A stretch of 64,000 bases of DNA, taken from positions 62,001 through 126,000 of the forward strand of contig NC_018868.3 of the NCBI RefSeq assembly GCF_000305785.2, given 5' to 3'. How positions within the stretch are numbered: position 1 is the first letter of the stretch; each line of letters begins with the position of its first letter. A model generated the notes under the pieces. The model made no database searches and was not told where the DNA came from. It saw only the letters and a list, made by a program, of their open reading frames with translations. This DNA comes from Simiduia agarivorans SA1 = DSM 21679. Its GTDB lineage: Bacteria > Pseudomonadota > Gammaproteobacteria > Pseudomonadales > Cellvibrionaceae. The translations under genes and the position numbers were made by a program. This document shows, piece by piece, positions 28,673 through 38,836 of this stretch.

Positions 28673-30566
28673 TCATATGCAGTCGCACTTTCAATCTGCG
28701 ATCAATAATGCCCTTACCGCCATCATGATGATAGATCGGGATTTCAAAATCACCTATATGAATCGCGCCACGCTGCAACTGTTCAGGAAGCATGAAAGCA
28801 GTTTGCGCAGTGTGTGGCCTGCATTTGAAGCTACAGAAGAGTATTTGATGGGAGGCTGTATCGATCAGTTCCATCAAAACCCGGAGCATCAGCGACGACT
28901 GTTATCCAATCCCAGCAATCTGCCCCACAAGGCGGATATTCAGATCGGGCCCTTAACAATCGAACTCAACGTGACGGCCATAATAGACAAGCAAGGTAAC
29001 TACGTTGGTAATACGCTGGAATGGAGTGATGTAACCGATGCCCGAGAGCATGAACAGGCCAGCTACCGGTTCAGAAGCTCCGTTGGCGCCATGACAAACT
29101 GTTTAATGATGGCGGATCTGGAGGGCAACATTGTATACGCCAATAATGCGGTTAAATCCATGCTGAGAAACCGTGAGCCGGAGTTGCGCAAGAGCTTTCC
29201 CAATTTTTCGGTGGATAGATTGGTGGGTACCAATTTTGATACCTTTCATCAGAATCCTGCGCATCAGAAGGCCATTCTGTCTAATCCGGCGAATTTACCG
29301 TATGTGGCCAATATTAAGGTAGCGGACTTGCACTTCAGGCTGACAGCCATCCCGCTTCTGGATGATATAGGAAACCATCTTGGCAATGCAGTGCAATGGG
29401 AAGACACAACTCATATCAGAGAAACAGAAACTTTATTGGAAGGGCTGATCAAGTCCGCGAGCGAGGGCGATTTGTCTGCACGTATAGACACTGAAGGTTA
29501 TCAGGGTTTTGATAAGATCATTTTCAGTGCCATTAATGAGTTGCTGGACTCTGTCAGCCGCCCCATCGATGAGGCCATACGGGTGGCCGAAGCGGTTTCC
29601 GGTGGCAATCTGGGTGAAGTGGTGCAGGGTAATTTTGGCGGTCGGTTCTCTGATTTGGCGGGTGGTCTTAATGCCAGTAATGCAAAGTTAAGTGAACTGG
29701 TCGGGGAGATAAAACTGGCCTCACGTACAGTGCTGGACGCCGCCAGAGAAATCGCCCAGGGCAATCTGGATCTCAGTCAGCGAACAGAAAATCAGGCCTC
29801 CTCATTGGAAGAAACGGCCAGCGCCATGGAGCAACTGGCTTCCACGCTGTCTGAAAATGTAAACCGAACGTCAGAGGCTTCGGAGCTGTCTCGCAAAGCG
29901 ATGACTAAAGCCTCCGATGGCACCCAAGTCGTTGCTTCAGCGATCGACGCGATGGATGCCATCAAGCGTACCAGCAAAAAAATTGAGGATATTATTGGCG
30001 TCATCGACGAAATTGCCTTTCAGACTAATCTGTTGGCGCTCAATGCGGCGGTGGAAGCTGCGCGAGCGGGAGAGCAGGGTAGAGGCTTCGCAGTTGTTGC
30101 TGCAGAAGTCCGCAATCTGGCACAACGCAGCGCCAGTGCTGCCAAAGAAATCAAATCCCTGATCAGCGACAGCGTAGAGGCCGTTGGCGAAGGTTCCCGT
30201 CTGGTCAAAAATACGGGCGATACGTTGAAAGATTTGTCGGACGCTGTGATGTCTGTGGAAAGCTATATCAGCGAAATCAATATCGCCAGCAAAGAGCAGG
30301 CAGCAGGGATCAATGAAGTGTCCCAAGCGGTGTCTCAAATGGACGAAATGACACAGCAAAACGCCGCTCTGGTAGAGCAAGCATCGGCCTCCAGTCGGGC
30401 TATGGAGGAGCAAGCAAGAAGTTTACTCGATCTGGTTTCCTATTTTAGTCAGGATGATATGCCAATGACCCGCCCGAAGCGGCGCCAATTGCCTGATGCC
30501 CGGCCAGCTGTGCGGCCTGCCGGTGGGCGGCATACGTCAGGCGGTGAGGAATGGGAGGAGTTCTGA
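28662..30566 (+). CDS. Soluble tandem-PAS chemoreceptor, Aer2/McpB-like
   Basis: A 634-residue methyl-accepting protein with no membrane segment. Two similar PAS domains (about 12-127 and 137-251) each carry FHQNPxHQ (residues 70-77 and 195-202) and a late Trp (121 and 246). A HAMP-like region lies at about 290-345, followed by a signalling hairpin whose tip is [21 protein letters not shown]. The last residues are EEWEEF, a CheR-docking pentapeptide of the WxxF type. Together with the gene order this matches the Aer2/McpB receptor of Che2-type systems, where PAS domains bind heme and oxygen. Heme binding here is inferred, not shown. Confidence 0.92.
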   Translation: MEADHMQSHFQSAINNALTAIMMIDRDFKITYMNRATLQLFRKHESSLRSVWPAFEATEEYLMGGCIDQFHQNPEHQRRLLSNPSNLPHKADIQIGPLTIELNVTAIIDKQGNYVGNTLEWSDVTDAREHEQASYRFRSSVGAMTNCLMMADLEGNIVYANNAVKSMLRNREPELRKSFPNFSVDRLVGTNFDTFHQNPAHQKAILSNPANLPYVANIKVADLHFRLTAIPLLDDIGNHLGNAVQWEDTTHIRETETLLEGLIKSASEGDLSARIDTEGYQGFDKIIFSAINELLDSVSRPIDEAIRVAEAVSGGNLGEVVQGNFGGRFSDLAGGLNASNAKLSELVGEIKLASRTVLDAAREIAQGNLDLSQRTENQASSLEETASAMEQLASTLSENVNRTSEASELSRKAMTKASDGTQVVASAIDAMDAIKRTSKKIEDIIGVIDEIAFQTNLLALNAAVEAARAGEQGRGFAVVAAEVRNLAQRSASAAKEIKSLISDSVEAVGEGSRLVKNTGDTLKDLSDAVMSVESYISEINIASKEQAAGINEVSQAVSQMDEMTQQNAALVEQASASSRAMEEQARSLLDLVSYFSQDDMPMTRPKRRQLPDARPAVRPAGGRHTSGGEEWEEF

Positions 30567-31393
30567 GTTCATCGTCGGAGGGTGGTTTGTACGAACTGTC
30601 AGCTGCCGATTTTCGTTTTCTGTGCAGTTTAGTGTATGAGCATTCTGGCATTGTTTTGGGTGAAGCCAAGAGACACATGCTATACCGCCGCATCATGCGT
30701 CGAATCAGGATTCTGAAAATTGATAGCTTTGCCGGTTACTGCAACTATATTCGGCGCAATGCGCAACAAGAGTTACCGGCTTTTATAAATGCGGTTACCA
30801 CTAACCTGACCCGATTTTTTCGGGAGTATCATCATTTTGAATATTTGAAACAGGAATATTTGCCCCAGCTCAAACGTGCCGGCTCAGGTCGAGTCCGGCT
30901 CTGGAGCGCTGGCTGCTCTACGGGGGAGGAAGCCTATTCCCTGGCGATGTGCCTGAGATCAGTTTTTGCAGATCATGAGCTTGACGATAAGCTGATACTG
31001 GCGACCGATCTGGACACGGAGGTGCTCGATGTGGCCAGTCAGGGGTGTTACCCCATGTCGGCGGTTAAAGATATCGCGCCGGCCGAACAAGCCAGGTATT
31101 TTTTAAAAGATAAACGCAATGCATTGTGCAAAGTAAAACCAGAGATATCTACTTTGATTCGCTTTCGCCAGTTGAATCTGTTGAACGAATGGCCAATGCG
31201 AGGTCAGTTTGACGTCATTTTTTGTCGTAATGTGTTGATTTATTTTGATCGCGAAACCCAGTATCAGGTGGTCTCCCGCTTGGCTCAGAGACTGCACTCA
31301 GGCGGGCTGCTATGTCTGGGGCACAGCGAATCGCTTGATCGGCGGGTGATGGGGCTGGTGCCGGTGGGGCGAACCATGTTCAGGCGTCAATAA
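30551..31393 (+). CDS. cheR: Chemotaxis methyltransferase CheR
   Basis: A 280-residue protein glutamate methyltransferase. The N-terminal helical domain includes [22 protein letters not shown] and [14 protein letters not shown]. The AdoMet fold has [18 protein letters not shown], and [14 protein letters not shown] and [10 protein letters not shown] follow. The ATG overlaps the receptor gene by 16 bases, tying its synthesis to the receptor whose C-terminal pentapeptide it should bind. Confidence 0.94.
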   Translation: MGGVLSSSSEGGLYELSAADFRFLCSLVYEHSGIVLGEAKRHMLYRRIMRRIRILKIDSFAGYCNYIRRNAQQELPAFINAVTTNLTRFFREYHHFEYLKQEYLPQLKRAGSGRVRLWSAGCSTGEEAYSLAMCLRSVFADHELDDKLILATDLDTEVLDVASQGCYPMSAVKDIAPAEQARYFLKDKRNALCKVKPEISTLIRFRQLNLLNEWPMRGQFDVIFCRNVLIYFDRETQYQVVSRLAQRLHSGGLLCLGHSESLDRRVMGLVPVGRTMFRRQ

Positions 31394-31394
31394 C

Positions 31395-32033
31395 ATGGCC
31401 AGGCTTGAAATCAGTGTGCCGGTCAGGGCCGGTTTTGAACACATTAACCGGTATTGGGATCGGCAGCGTCATCGTGTAACCGCTAAGATACTGCCCGGCG
31501 AGTTTTTTGTATCGGTGCATCAGGAGTTAATCGCAACCACGCTGGGATCTTGCGTCGCCGCCTGCTTATGGGATGCGCGCGCCGGAGTGGGGGGGATGAA
31601 TCATTTTATGCTGGCGGTTACAGGGGATCATCCCGACGCCGTGCGATGGGGCAACCAGTTAAGCGAAGCAACCCGTTACGGCAATTATGCGATGGAGCAT
31701 CTGATCAACGAAATGCTCAAAGCGGGCGCGCGGCGGGAGCAGTTGGTGGCTAAGGTATTTGGTGGTGCAAACTTAATTGCCGGGATGAGTGATATCGGCA
31801 GGGTCAATAGTGAATTTGTCTGTCGCTATTTACGGGATGAGAAAATAACGCTGGTCTCCAAGGATTTGCTCGGCGCGTCGGCGCGCAAAGTGCTATTTGA
31901 CCCGGTTAATGGCAAGGTGTTTATTAAGCGACTGCCGGAGATGGGTAACCGGACCGTGCAAAGCAGAGAAAGTACTTATCGGGAAGGTATCACTAATCAA
32001 TCCATGGACGGTGATATTGAATTGTTCGAGTAG
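31395..32033 (+). CDS. cheD: Chemoreceptor deamidase CheD
   Basis: A 212-residue CheD. The catalytic Cys sits in TTLGSCVAACLWD (near residue 53) and the His in GGMNHFML. KVFGGANLIAGMSDIGRVN matches the rest of the family core. It deamidates glutamines in receptors. The C-terminal tail ends NQSMDGDIELFE, which resembles the tail of the coiled-coil protein two genes downstream. Confidence 0.93.
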   Translation: MARLEISVPVRAGFEHINRYWDRQRHRVTAKILPGEFFVSVHQELIATTLGSCVAACLWDARAGVGGMNHFMLAVTGDHPDAVRWGNQLSEATRYGNYAMEHLINEMLKAGARREQLVAKVFGGANLIAGMSDIGRVNSEFVCRYLRDEKITLVSKDLLGASARKVLFDPVNGKVFIKRLPEMGNRTVQSRESTYREGITNQSMDGDIELFE

Positions 32034-32045
32034 GGCATACCGGAT

Positions 32046-33116
32046 ATGAAACAGATCAGTGTCATAGTAGTAGACGATTCTCGCCTGGTCCGTGAACTGT
32101 TGACCGAAATCATAAACGCTGATCCAGTGTTGAATGTAGTTGCCTGTGCAGAAGACGCTTACCAAGCGCGAGAACTCATTAAGCTGCACAATCCGCAGGT
32201 TATAACGCTCGATGTGGAAATGCCCGGCATGAATGGGATTGCGTTTCTCAAAAACCTGATGCGTTTGCGGCCGATGCCTGTGCTCATGGTCTCAACGCTC
32301 ACCGCGCGCGGCTCAGACATCACATTAGAAGCGTTGGAGTTAGGGGCGGTTGACTATGTCACCAAACCCGTAGGTGACCCGGAGCATGGTTTGCAGCGAT
32401 TGGCCGGTGAGATTGTACAGAAGCTCAAGGCCTGTGCCCGCGCAAATATCACCGCAATTGAGCACAATGCCAAGCAACATCAGTTCAGTGAAGTCCGGGT
32501 AGTGAAGCCCGACCCGGCAGCCGTGAACCCTTTTGATGTTATTGTCATTGGCGCCTCAACTGGCGGTACAGAGGCGATTAAAGAGATTTTATGCAGTTTG
32601 CCCATGGGCATGCCGCCGGTAGTTCTGGTGCAGCATCTGCCGCCAAAGTTTGCAGAAAACTTTGCCAGGCGATTAGGTGTGATTACGGCTTTCCAGGTGA
32701 TGGCGGTCAGCGAAGGTATCGTTGGATTACAGCAGAATACGGTCTACCTGGCGGGGGGAGATTGGCATCTTGAAATTAACCGGTGTGCTACAGGTCGTAT
32801 AGGCCTGAAAGTGTCAGATACGGCCAAAGTCAATCGGCACCGGCCATCGGTGGACGTACTGTTTAACTCAGTCGCCGAACATGTAAAAGACCGGGCGATC
32901 GGTGTGCTGTTGACCGGTATGGGTATGGACGGAGCGGCAGGCCTTGGCCGGATGCGTTCAGCCGGGGCCTATACACTGGCACAGGATAAGGACTCCTGTG
33001 TCGTGTGGGGTATGCCCCGCGTAGCGATGGAGCAGGGCGCAGTAGAGGAGGTGAAGCCATTGTGCGAAATGGCCGGACGTTTGGTGCAGCTTTGTTTCGG
33101 GCGTCGTAGTGGTTAG
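32046..33116 (+). CDS. cheB: Chemotaxis methylesterase CheB
   Basis: A 356-residue protein with an N-terminal receiver (VVDDSRLVREL; acceptor Asp in VITLDVEMPGMNG; ILMVST-type segment and DYVTKPVG). A linker follows, then the methylesterase domain with the Ser in VIGASTGGTEAI and the C-terminal LTGMGMDGAAGL. The catalytic His segment QHLPPKFAENFARRL is present. It removes receptor methyl groups when phosphorylated by CheA. It overlaps the next frame by 8 bases if that gene starts at 33109. Confidence 0.95.
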   Translation: MKQISVIVVDDSRLVRELLTEIINADPVLNVVACAEDAYQARELIKLHNPQVITLDVEMPGMNGIAFLKNLMRLRPMPVLMVSTLTARGSDITLEALELGAVDYVTKPVGDPEHGLQRLAGEIVQKLKACARANITAIEHNAKQHQFSEVRVVKPDPAAVNPFDVIVIGASTGGTEAIKEILCSLPMGMPPVVLVQHLPPKFAENFARRLGVITAFQVMAVSEGIVGLQQNTVYLAGGDWHLEINRCATGRIGLKVSDTAKVNRHRPSVDVLFNSVAEHVKDRAIGVLLTGMGMDGAAGLGRMRSAGAYTLAQDKDSCVVWGMPRVAMEQGAVEEVKPLCEMAGRLVQLCFGRRSG

Positions 33117-33561
33117 CAGCATGGATGAGGCAGATGAGTGGCGTCAGCTATTGCAGTCCCATCTGGTTTATGCGCGCGCGGAATGTGAACAGTTGATAGA
33201 AGAATTGCTGCGTGCACAGGGGTTGGTCGTGTCTTCTTGCGAGGTGTCAGGTAGTGCCCTTGCTGATCTGGCGAAGGAGGATTTGTCGGTATCGGCGCGC
33301 ACTTCACTCTACCAACTGATGAGAAGTAATCAGTTGGGTGACTTGCATGCACAAATAAGCCAATCGAGTATCCGGCGTTTGCAACTGCTGCATCGGCAGT
33401 TGGATTTGTTGCAAGCTCTGCTGAACGAAGAGCGAGACCCCGCCCGGTTTCAACAGCACACTCAGGCCTTTTCAGCGCTGCAAAAGGCGTTCGAGCAGTC
33501 TATCAAGGGGCGACATATACACCAGTCGTCGATGGATGAGGGCGACGCGGAGCTTTTTTGA
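33109..33561 (+). CDS. Coiled-coil protein at the end of the chemotaxis operon
   Basis: A 150-residue (or 146 from ATG 33121) cytoplasmic helical protein with long heptad-like stretches (LLQSHLVYARAECEQLIEEL; RRLQLLHRQLDLLQALLNEE). No family recognised. The tail HQSSMDEGDAELF resembles the CheD tail NQSMDGDIELFE in the same operon. Short acidic-hydrophobic C-termini such as that of CheZ bind CheY, so a CheY-binding or phosphatase-related role is conceivable. No CheZ gene is in the cluster. This assignment is speculative; the gene itself is well placed. Confidence 0.7.
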   Translation: MVSSMDEADEWRQLLQSHLVYARAECEQLIEELLRAQGLVVSSCEVSGSALADLAKEDLSVSARTSLYQLMRSNQLGDLHAQISQSSIRRLQLLHRQLDLLQALLNEERDPARFQQHTQAFSALQKAFEQSIKGRHIHQSSMDEGDAELF

Positions 33562-33646
33562 AACAGGTTGTCAGTATCGCGGTAAACCTGTGCTTTTCGT
33601 TGTTCCGATGCGTCTGATATGGCATGGGTTCATGCAATATTCCGGG

Positions 33647-35101
33647 TTATGTGTTCTGGCTTGATTCACAGTATTGATCGCCTCCAGCGCTTTTGGCTTG
33701 GTACAGCGCTTCATCTGCACGTTCAAACCAACGCTCAAAACTGTCGCCGGCCTGATAGTAGGCGAAGCCAATACTGCAGCGGTATTCAGGCAGGTTATTA
33801 TCCGGTGCGGCTCTGATTGCGGTCATTATCCGGTCGATCAGAATGGTGGCGTCATCTTTGTGCTGGTGATGACATATAATCAGGAATTCTTCGCCACCCC
33901 AGCGCGCCAATCGGTCGGTTTCCCGCAGGCAATGATTGACCCGTTGCGTAAAGTTTTTGAGCACCTGATCGCCAATCGTGTGTCCGAAGTTGTCGTTGAT
34001 AAGTTTGAACTTGTCCAGATCCAGCACCAGCAAGCTGATAATGCTCGGCTGGCGTTTCCAGCGTTGCAATTCATCCTCTGCTAGCTCTCGCATGGCTCGC
34101 CGGTTCAGGGCGCCGGTCAGGCTGTCGTAGCGTGATAGATGTGTCAGGTGTTCATTTTTTATTTCGAGTTGTGATTGCGCCTGGCGCAATTGCTGATTGG
34201 ATTCGGCCAGTCGGTGGTTGAGCAGGCGAACCGACCAGTAGCGCTCTACCATGACCCCCAATATCAGAAGAAATAAAGTGCCGACCTGCCAGGCCAGGCT
34301 GTAATCCGTTTTTCGTGAAATGCTGATAGGATTCCAGTGGCGGTAGATTTCGGCATGCTGTTGATGTTCGATATGGGCCAGAGCGGTATCGAGTATACGT
34401 TGCAGTTCAGGGTCATCCTTGTGGACTGCCATCCGCAGTTCGTCGCGCTGTGGCAGATCTGATGCAATATGAAGATTGGATAAGCCCAGATTTTGAATGT
34501 GGTAGGTCATGGCCAGAAGTGACCCGGCGATGGCGTCAGCCTTTCCCCGTGATACCTGTATCAGGCCATCTAATTCCGAATTCACGGGCAATGTATTGAT
34601 GTGCGGAAAATGCTTGCGCAGAAATTCATCCTGCATATAGCCTTTGATAACGGCAACCTTATGAGACGCCGTCAGGTCTTCATAGTTGTTGATACTGTGC
34701 TTGTGTTCGAGCCGGACGACCATCACATTGGGATCCCTGAAGTACACGTCGGTAAAGCGGGCAAATTGTGCGCGTTCTTCGGTATGGTTCAGCATCGGGA
34801 TCATATCGCAACGACGCTCGGCCAGATATTTCAGTGTCTGGCTCCAGGATCGGGTGGGCACCAGGAAAAAGCTGGTCCCGATCATGGATTCCAACAGGTT
34901 AATGTAGTCTCTCGACATGCCAATATGCATGCCTTGTTCAATGGATTCAAACGGATGCCAATCCGGATCCACGCAATAGGCGATGCGACCTTTGTCCGAC
35001 AGGTATTGATGCTGCGCTGGGGTCAGTGCCAACTCAGAGCTGTGATTGTTGTTCGCCCACAGCAGGGCGCTGAGTATCCAGATCAGTTTTCCGAGTCGCA
35101 T
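33647..35101 (-). CDS. Periplasmic-sensor diguanylate cyclase
   Basis: A 484-residue membrane protein. A short signal/anchor precedes a periplasmic SBP_bac_3-like domain (about 25-255: KGRIAYCVDPDWHPFESI, AVIKGYMQDEFL, GKADAIAGSLL). One transmembrane helix (WQVGTLFLLILGVMVERYW) and a coiled coil lead to a GGDEF domain (SRYDSLTGALNRRA, RWGGEEFLII). The I-site RETD lies five residues before GGEEF, so feedback inhibition is expected. It probably links a small periplasmic ligand, such as an amino acid, to cyclic di-GMP. It converges on the chemotaxis operon. Confidence 0.92.
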   Translation of the reverse strand: MRLGKLIWILSALLWANNNHSSELALTPAQHQYLSDKGRIAYCVDPDWHPFESIEQGMHIGMSRDYINLLESMIGTSFFLVPTRSWSQTLKYLAERRCDMIPMLNHTEERAQFARFTDVYFRDPNVMVVRLEHKHSINNYEDLTASHKVAVIKGYMQDEFLRKHFPHINTLPVNSELDGLIQVSRGKADAIAGSLLAMTYHIQNLGLSNLHIASDLPQRDELRMAVHKDDPELQRILDTALAHIEHQQHAEIYRHWNPISISRKTDYSLAWQVGTLFLLILGVMVERYWSVRLLNHRLAESNQQLRQAQSQLEIKNEHLTHLSRYDSLTGALNRRAMRELAEDELQRWKRQPSIISLLVLDLDKFKLINDNFGHTIGDQVLKNFTQRVNHCLRETDRLARWGGEEFLIICHHQHKDDATILIDRIMTAIRAAPDNNLPEYRCSIGFAYYQAGDSFERWFERADEALYQAKSAGGDQYCESSQNT

Positions 35102-35223
35102 CCGGCGCCTATAGTGGAGAGGTTTGTCCTTGAGCCAAGAGTATAGGACAACAGCCTGCTAGTGATCGAAAAATATCCGGCTTGATGCGCAGGCCCCCTG
35201 GTCGCCGGCACCGGCGTCAGTGC

Positions 35224-35253
35224 AAAAAAAAGCCCCAGCATGCTGGGGCTTTT
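35224..35253 (-). terminator. Rho-independent terminator after acnB
   Basis: The palindrome AGCCCCAGCATGCTGGGGCT forms a perfect stem, and on the minus strand it runs into a T-tract (complement of 35224-35231). It lies 22 bases after the acnB stop. Confidence 0.9.
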
Positions 35254-35274
35254 GTGATTACGCGTAGAAGCGAT

Positions 35275-37899
35275 TTACACGCGCACTTCCTGGATCTCGA
35301 CCGCGGCAATGCGTTTGCCTTCGTCGGCGGCTTTCTGGAAGGACTCAATTTCATTGAAGTTGAGGTAGCGGTAGATCTCGCTGCTCATGCTGTCCAGTTC
35401 CTTGGCGTACTCCAGGTATTCCGCCGGGGTGGGCAGTTTGCCCATCACTGCGGCAACTGCCGCCAATTCGGCTGAACCCAGGTACACATTGGCACCCGTG
35501 CCCAGGCGGTTGGGGAAGTTACGGGTAGAGGTGGAAACCGCGGTGGAGTTGGGCGCAATGCGGGCCTGGTTACCCATACACAGGGAGCAACCGGGCATTT
35601 CAGTACGCGCACCTTTGGCGCCGTAGATGTTGTAGAAACCTTCCTCCATCAGCTGGTGCTCGTCCATTTTGGTGGGCGGGGCAATCCAGAGGCGGGTAGA
35701 CAGTTCACCTTTGGTGGCGGCCAGCAGTTTACCGGCGGCGCGGAAGTGACCGATGTTGGTCATGCACGAACCGATGAACACTTCGTCGATCTTGTCGCCG
35801 GCCACTTCAGACAGCACCTTGGCGTCGTCCGGGTCGTTCGGGCAGCACACGATAGGCTCTTTGATGTCGTCCAGGTTGATATCGATCACCGCGGCGTATT
35901 CGGCATCGGCATCGGCTTCCATCAGCTCGGGATTGGCCAGCCACTCTTCCATCTTGCGCGCACGACGTTCCAGGGTGCGTACGTCGCCGTAGCCCTGTTC
36001 GATCATCCAGCGCAGCATCACGATGTTGGAGTTCAGGTATTCAATGATGGGTTCTTTATCCAGCTTGATGGTACAGCCGGCAGCGGAACGCTCGGCCGAG
36101 GCATCGGACAACTCAAACGCCTGCTCAACTTTCAGGTCAGACAGGCCTTCGATTTCCAGAATGCGGCCAGAGAAGATGTTTTTCTTGCCTTTCTTATCGA
36201 CGGTCAGCAAACCTTCCTTGATGGCGTACAGCGGAATCGCGTGCACCAGATCGCGCAGGGTAATGCCTGGCTGCATTTTGCCGGAGAAGCGCACCAACAC
36301 AGACTCGGGCATATCCAGCGGCATCACGCCGGTAGCCGCCGCAAACGCCACCAGGCCGGAACCGGCGGGGAAAGAAATACCAATCGGGAAACGGGTGTGC
36401 GAGTCGCCACCGGTGCCCACGGTATCGGGCAGCAGCATGCGGTTCAGCCAGCTGTGGATGATGCCGTCACCCGGGCGCAGGGACACGCCGCCGCGGTTCA
36501 TGATGAAGTCGGGCAGGGTATGCTGGGTGTCGATGTCCACGGGCTTGGGGTAAGCCGCGGTGTGACAGAAAGACTGCATGGTCAGGTCGGCAGAGAAGCC
36601 GAGGCACGCCAGATCTTTCAGTTCGTCACGGGTCATGGGGCCGGTGGTGTCCTGTGAACCCACGGTGGTCATCTTGGGCTCGCAGTAGGTGCCGGGACGG
36701 ATGCCTTTGCCATCGGCCAGGCCACAGGCGCGACCTACCATCTTTTGTGCCAGGGTGAAGCCCTTACCGCTGTCAACCGGTGCTTCCGGCTGACGGAACA
36801 GGTCGCTGGCGCCCAGGCCCAGGGATTCGCGGGCTTTCTGGGTCAGACCACGGCCGATGATCAGCGGGATACGACCGCCGGCCTGGACTTCGTCCAGAAT
36901 CACGTCGGACTTGAACTCAAACTCGGAGATCACATCGCCAGCTTCGTTCAGGATCTTGCCATCGTAGGGGCGGATTTCGATCACGTCGCCCATGTTCATG
37001 TTGTCGACCGGCGCTTCAAAGACCAATGCACCGGCATCTTCCATGGTGTTGAAGAAGATGGGGGCGACTTTGCCGCCGATACATACACCACCGGCACGCT
37101 TGTTGGGCACGCCCGGGATATCGTCGCCGAAGAACCACAGCACGGAGTTGGTGGCCGACTTACGGCTGGAACCGGTGCCTACAACATCACCCACGAACGC
37201 AACGGGCAGGCCCTTGGCCTTGATCGCTTCGATCTGCTTGAGCGGGCCAACGTTGCCCGGATCGTCCGGGGTCAGGCCTTCGCGCGCCATTTTATACATG
37301 GCGTTGGCGTGCAGGGGGATATCGGGGCGCGACCAGGCATCGGGGGCCGGCGACAGATCGTCGGTGTTGGTTTCGCCGGTGACTTTGAATACCACCATTT
37401 TGGTGGACTCGGGCACTTTGTTGCGCTTGGTGAACCACTCGGCATTGGCCCAGGACTCCAGTACGGCCTTGGCGTGGGCGTTGCCGGCTTTGGCTTTTTC
37501 TTCCACGTCGTGGAAGGCATCAAACATCAACAAGGTGTGTTTGAGCTGTTCTGCGGCAACGCTGGCAAGGTTTGCATCGTCCAGCAGGGCAACCAGCGTT
37601 TCAATGTTGTAACCGCCCAGCATCATGCCCAGCAGCTCAACGGCCTTTTTCGCATCGATCAGAGGGGATTTGGCTTCACCTTTGGCAACCGCGGACAGGA
37701 AGCCTGCTTTCACGTAGGCCGCTTCGTCCACACCCGGTGGCACGCGGTTGGTGATCAGGTCGAGCAGGGTTTCCTCTTCACCGGCCGGCGGGTTTTTCAG
37801 CAGCTCCACCAGCTCGGCAGTTTGCTCGGCTGACAGGGGCTTGGGGGGTACACCTTCGGCGGCGCGCTCGGCGACGTGTTTGCGGTAGGCTTCAAGCAC
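35275..37899 (-). CDS. acnB: Bifunctional aconitate hydratase 2 / 2-methylisocitrate dehydratase AcnB
   Basis: An 874-residue TCA-cycle enzyme converting citrate to isocitrate with a 4Fe-4S cluster. The N-terminus [13 protein letters not shown] and NPPAGEEE are characteristic of AcnB. Central motifs include [19 protein letters not shown] cluster residues ([13 protein letters not shown]), [16 protein letters not shown] and [14 protein letters not shown], which supply the three cysteine ligands. I chose GTG 37899 because GAGGA lies upstream and the protein then starts as in the family; an open frame continues 18 codons further. A strong promoter 230 bases upstream gives a long leader. Confidence 0.96.
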   Translation of the reverse strand: MLEAYRKHVAERAAEGVPPKPLSAEQTAELVELLKNPPAGEEETLLDLITNRVPPGVDEAAYVKAGFLSAVAKGEAKSPLIDAKKAVELLGMMLGGYNIETLVALLDDANLASVAAEQLKHTLLMFDAFHDVEEKAKAGNAHAKAVLESWANAEWFTKRNKVPESTKMVVFKVTGETNTDDLSPAPDAWSRPDIPLHANAMYKMAREGLTPDDPGNVGPLKQIEAIKAKGLPVAFVGDVVGTGSSRKSATNSVLWFFGDDIPGVPNKRAGGVCIGGKVAPIFFNTMEDAGALVFEAPVDNMNMGDVIEIRPYDGKILNEAGDVISEFEFKSDVILDEVQAGGRIPLIIGRGLTQKARESLGLGASDLFRQPEAPVDSGKGFTLAQKMVGRACGLADGKGIRPGTYCEPKMTTVGSQDTTGPMTRDELKDLACLGFSADLTMQSFCHTAAYPKPVDIDTQHTLPDFIMNRGGVSLRPGDGIIHSWLNRMLLPDTVGTGGDSHTRFPIGISFPAGSGLVAFAAATGVMPLDMPESVLVRFSGKMQPGITLRDLVHAIPLYAIKEGLLTVDKKGKKNIFSGRILEIEGLSDLKVEQAFELSDASAERSAAGCTIKLDKEPIIEYLNSNIVMLRWMIEQGYGDVRTLERRARKMEEWLANPELMEADADAEYAAVIDINLDDIKEPIVCCPNDPDDAKVLSEVAGDKIDEVFIGSCMTNIGHFRAAGKLLAATKGELSTRLWIAPPTKMDEHQLMEEGFYNIYGAKGARTEMPGCSLCMGNQARIAPNSTAVSTSTRNFPNRLGTGANVYLGSAELAAVAAVMGKLPTPAEYLEYAKELDSMSSEIYRYLNFNEIESFQKAADEGKRIAAVEIQEVRV

Positions 37900-38125
37900 G
37901 ATGAATGTCCTCTGTATATCACTGTGTGTGAAAGCACCTGGCGTAGGAGCCAAATTTGAAGGGGCTCACTGGCTGGGTTGCTTTCGTGGCCTCTGGCGCG
38001 TGGTTCTCGCGCACCGGAGGAATTTTTGGCCTGCATGGCTCTGGGTGCAGAGATTGCAGCCGGCCTCTCTGAGGCAATGAGATCGCTGGGGCAGGGCCCA
38101 AAAATCAGCGCTCGGCGGGCGCAAA
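37900..38125 (-). other. acnB leader region
   Basis: The sequence between the acnB GTG and its best promoter holds no gene. It contains GC-rich stretches able to fold, for example CTGCAT/GTGCAG near 38030-38050 and GCCGGCCTCTC/GAGGC near 38060-38080. Several short frames here have no support. A transcript from the promoter at 38126-38154 would carry a leader of about 220 bases. Confidence 0.4.
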
Positions 38126-38154
38126 ATTCTACCGGACTCGCGGGTCGATGTTAA
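38126..38154 (-). promoter_or_regulatory. Sigma-70 promoter upstream of acnB
   Basis: On the minus strand TTAACA (38154-38149) and TAGAAT (38131-38126) are separated by exactly 17 bases. Both boxes match consensus at most positions. It points toward acnB. Confidence 0.6.
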
Positions 38155-38331
38155 GTCGATCGCTCTGAAATCAAACACTTACATAGTGACTATTCATGTT
38201 GTGAATGATATTTCAGAAGCATTCATCAGTACTCACCGCGCCCTATAGCTTAGCAGCTGCGGTGGATTTTGCGCGCGACTCTGGGTATGGTGTCGGGCCC
38301 GTTCAAACACCTGAATTCATTTCTGTTGTCC

Positions 38332-38805
38332 ATGTTAACGCCCGTAAAAACACCCTGTGTCGGCATTTGTTCCACCGGTATCGGCGATGCAGTTTGCCGG
38401 GGCTGCAAGCGCTTCTCTCACGAGGTCATTGATTGGAATGCCTACTCGGAGGCGCAGCGCCGGATCATCGAAAACCGGCTGGCAGGCTTCATGGCGCAGG
38501 TGGTGGCACGCTACGTGGTGGTAGAGGATGTGAACGCACTGCAAAACCAATTGGAGCTTCAGCGGGTCAGGTACCGACAGGACCGGGAGCCCTTGTGCTG
38601 GGTGTTTGATTTATTGCGTGCGGGTTCAAAATCCATTCGGGAGCCGGCGCATTTTGGCTTGCGCCTGTTAACCCGGTCTCCTTTGCCGCAGATAAAAGCG
38701 GATATCGATGCGGATTACTACGCGCTGTCGGTTGCTTACTACGAGGCTTATATCCTTCCGGGGCTGACCAAGGATAAAGCTGACCCGGCATCGCAGGGCT
38801 GCTAG
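38332..38805 (+). CDS. DUF1289 four-cysteine protein
   Basis: A 157-residue protein whose N-terminus is the DUF1289 motif: TPCVGICSTGIGDAVCRGCKRF, with four cysteines that probably bind iron-sulfur or zinc, then VIDWNAYSEAQRRIIENRL. The C-terminal extension (about 65-157) is unassigned. I chose ATG 38332 because the conserved motif then starts at residue 8; upstream codons do not look like protein. It precedes miaE on the same strand by 31 bases. Function of the family is unknown. Confidence 0.83.
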   Translation: MLTPVKTPCVGICSTGIGDAVCRGCKRFSHEVIDWNAYSEAQRRIIENRLAGFMAQVVARYVVVEDVNALQNQLELQRVRYRQDREPLCWVFDLLRAGSKSIREPAHFGLRLLTRSPLPQIKADIDADYYALSVAYYEAYILPGLTKDKADPASQGC

Positions 38806-38836
38806 AATGCCGCGCTTTGCCGTAAGCCGTTGAATT

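Noticed and set aside
36745..37833. 362-codon frame opposite acnB
   Set aside because: Antisense shadow with Gly/His-rich composition inside a conserved gene.
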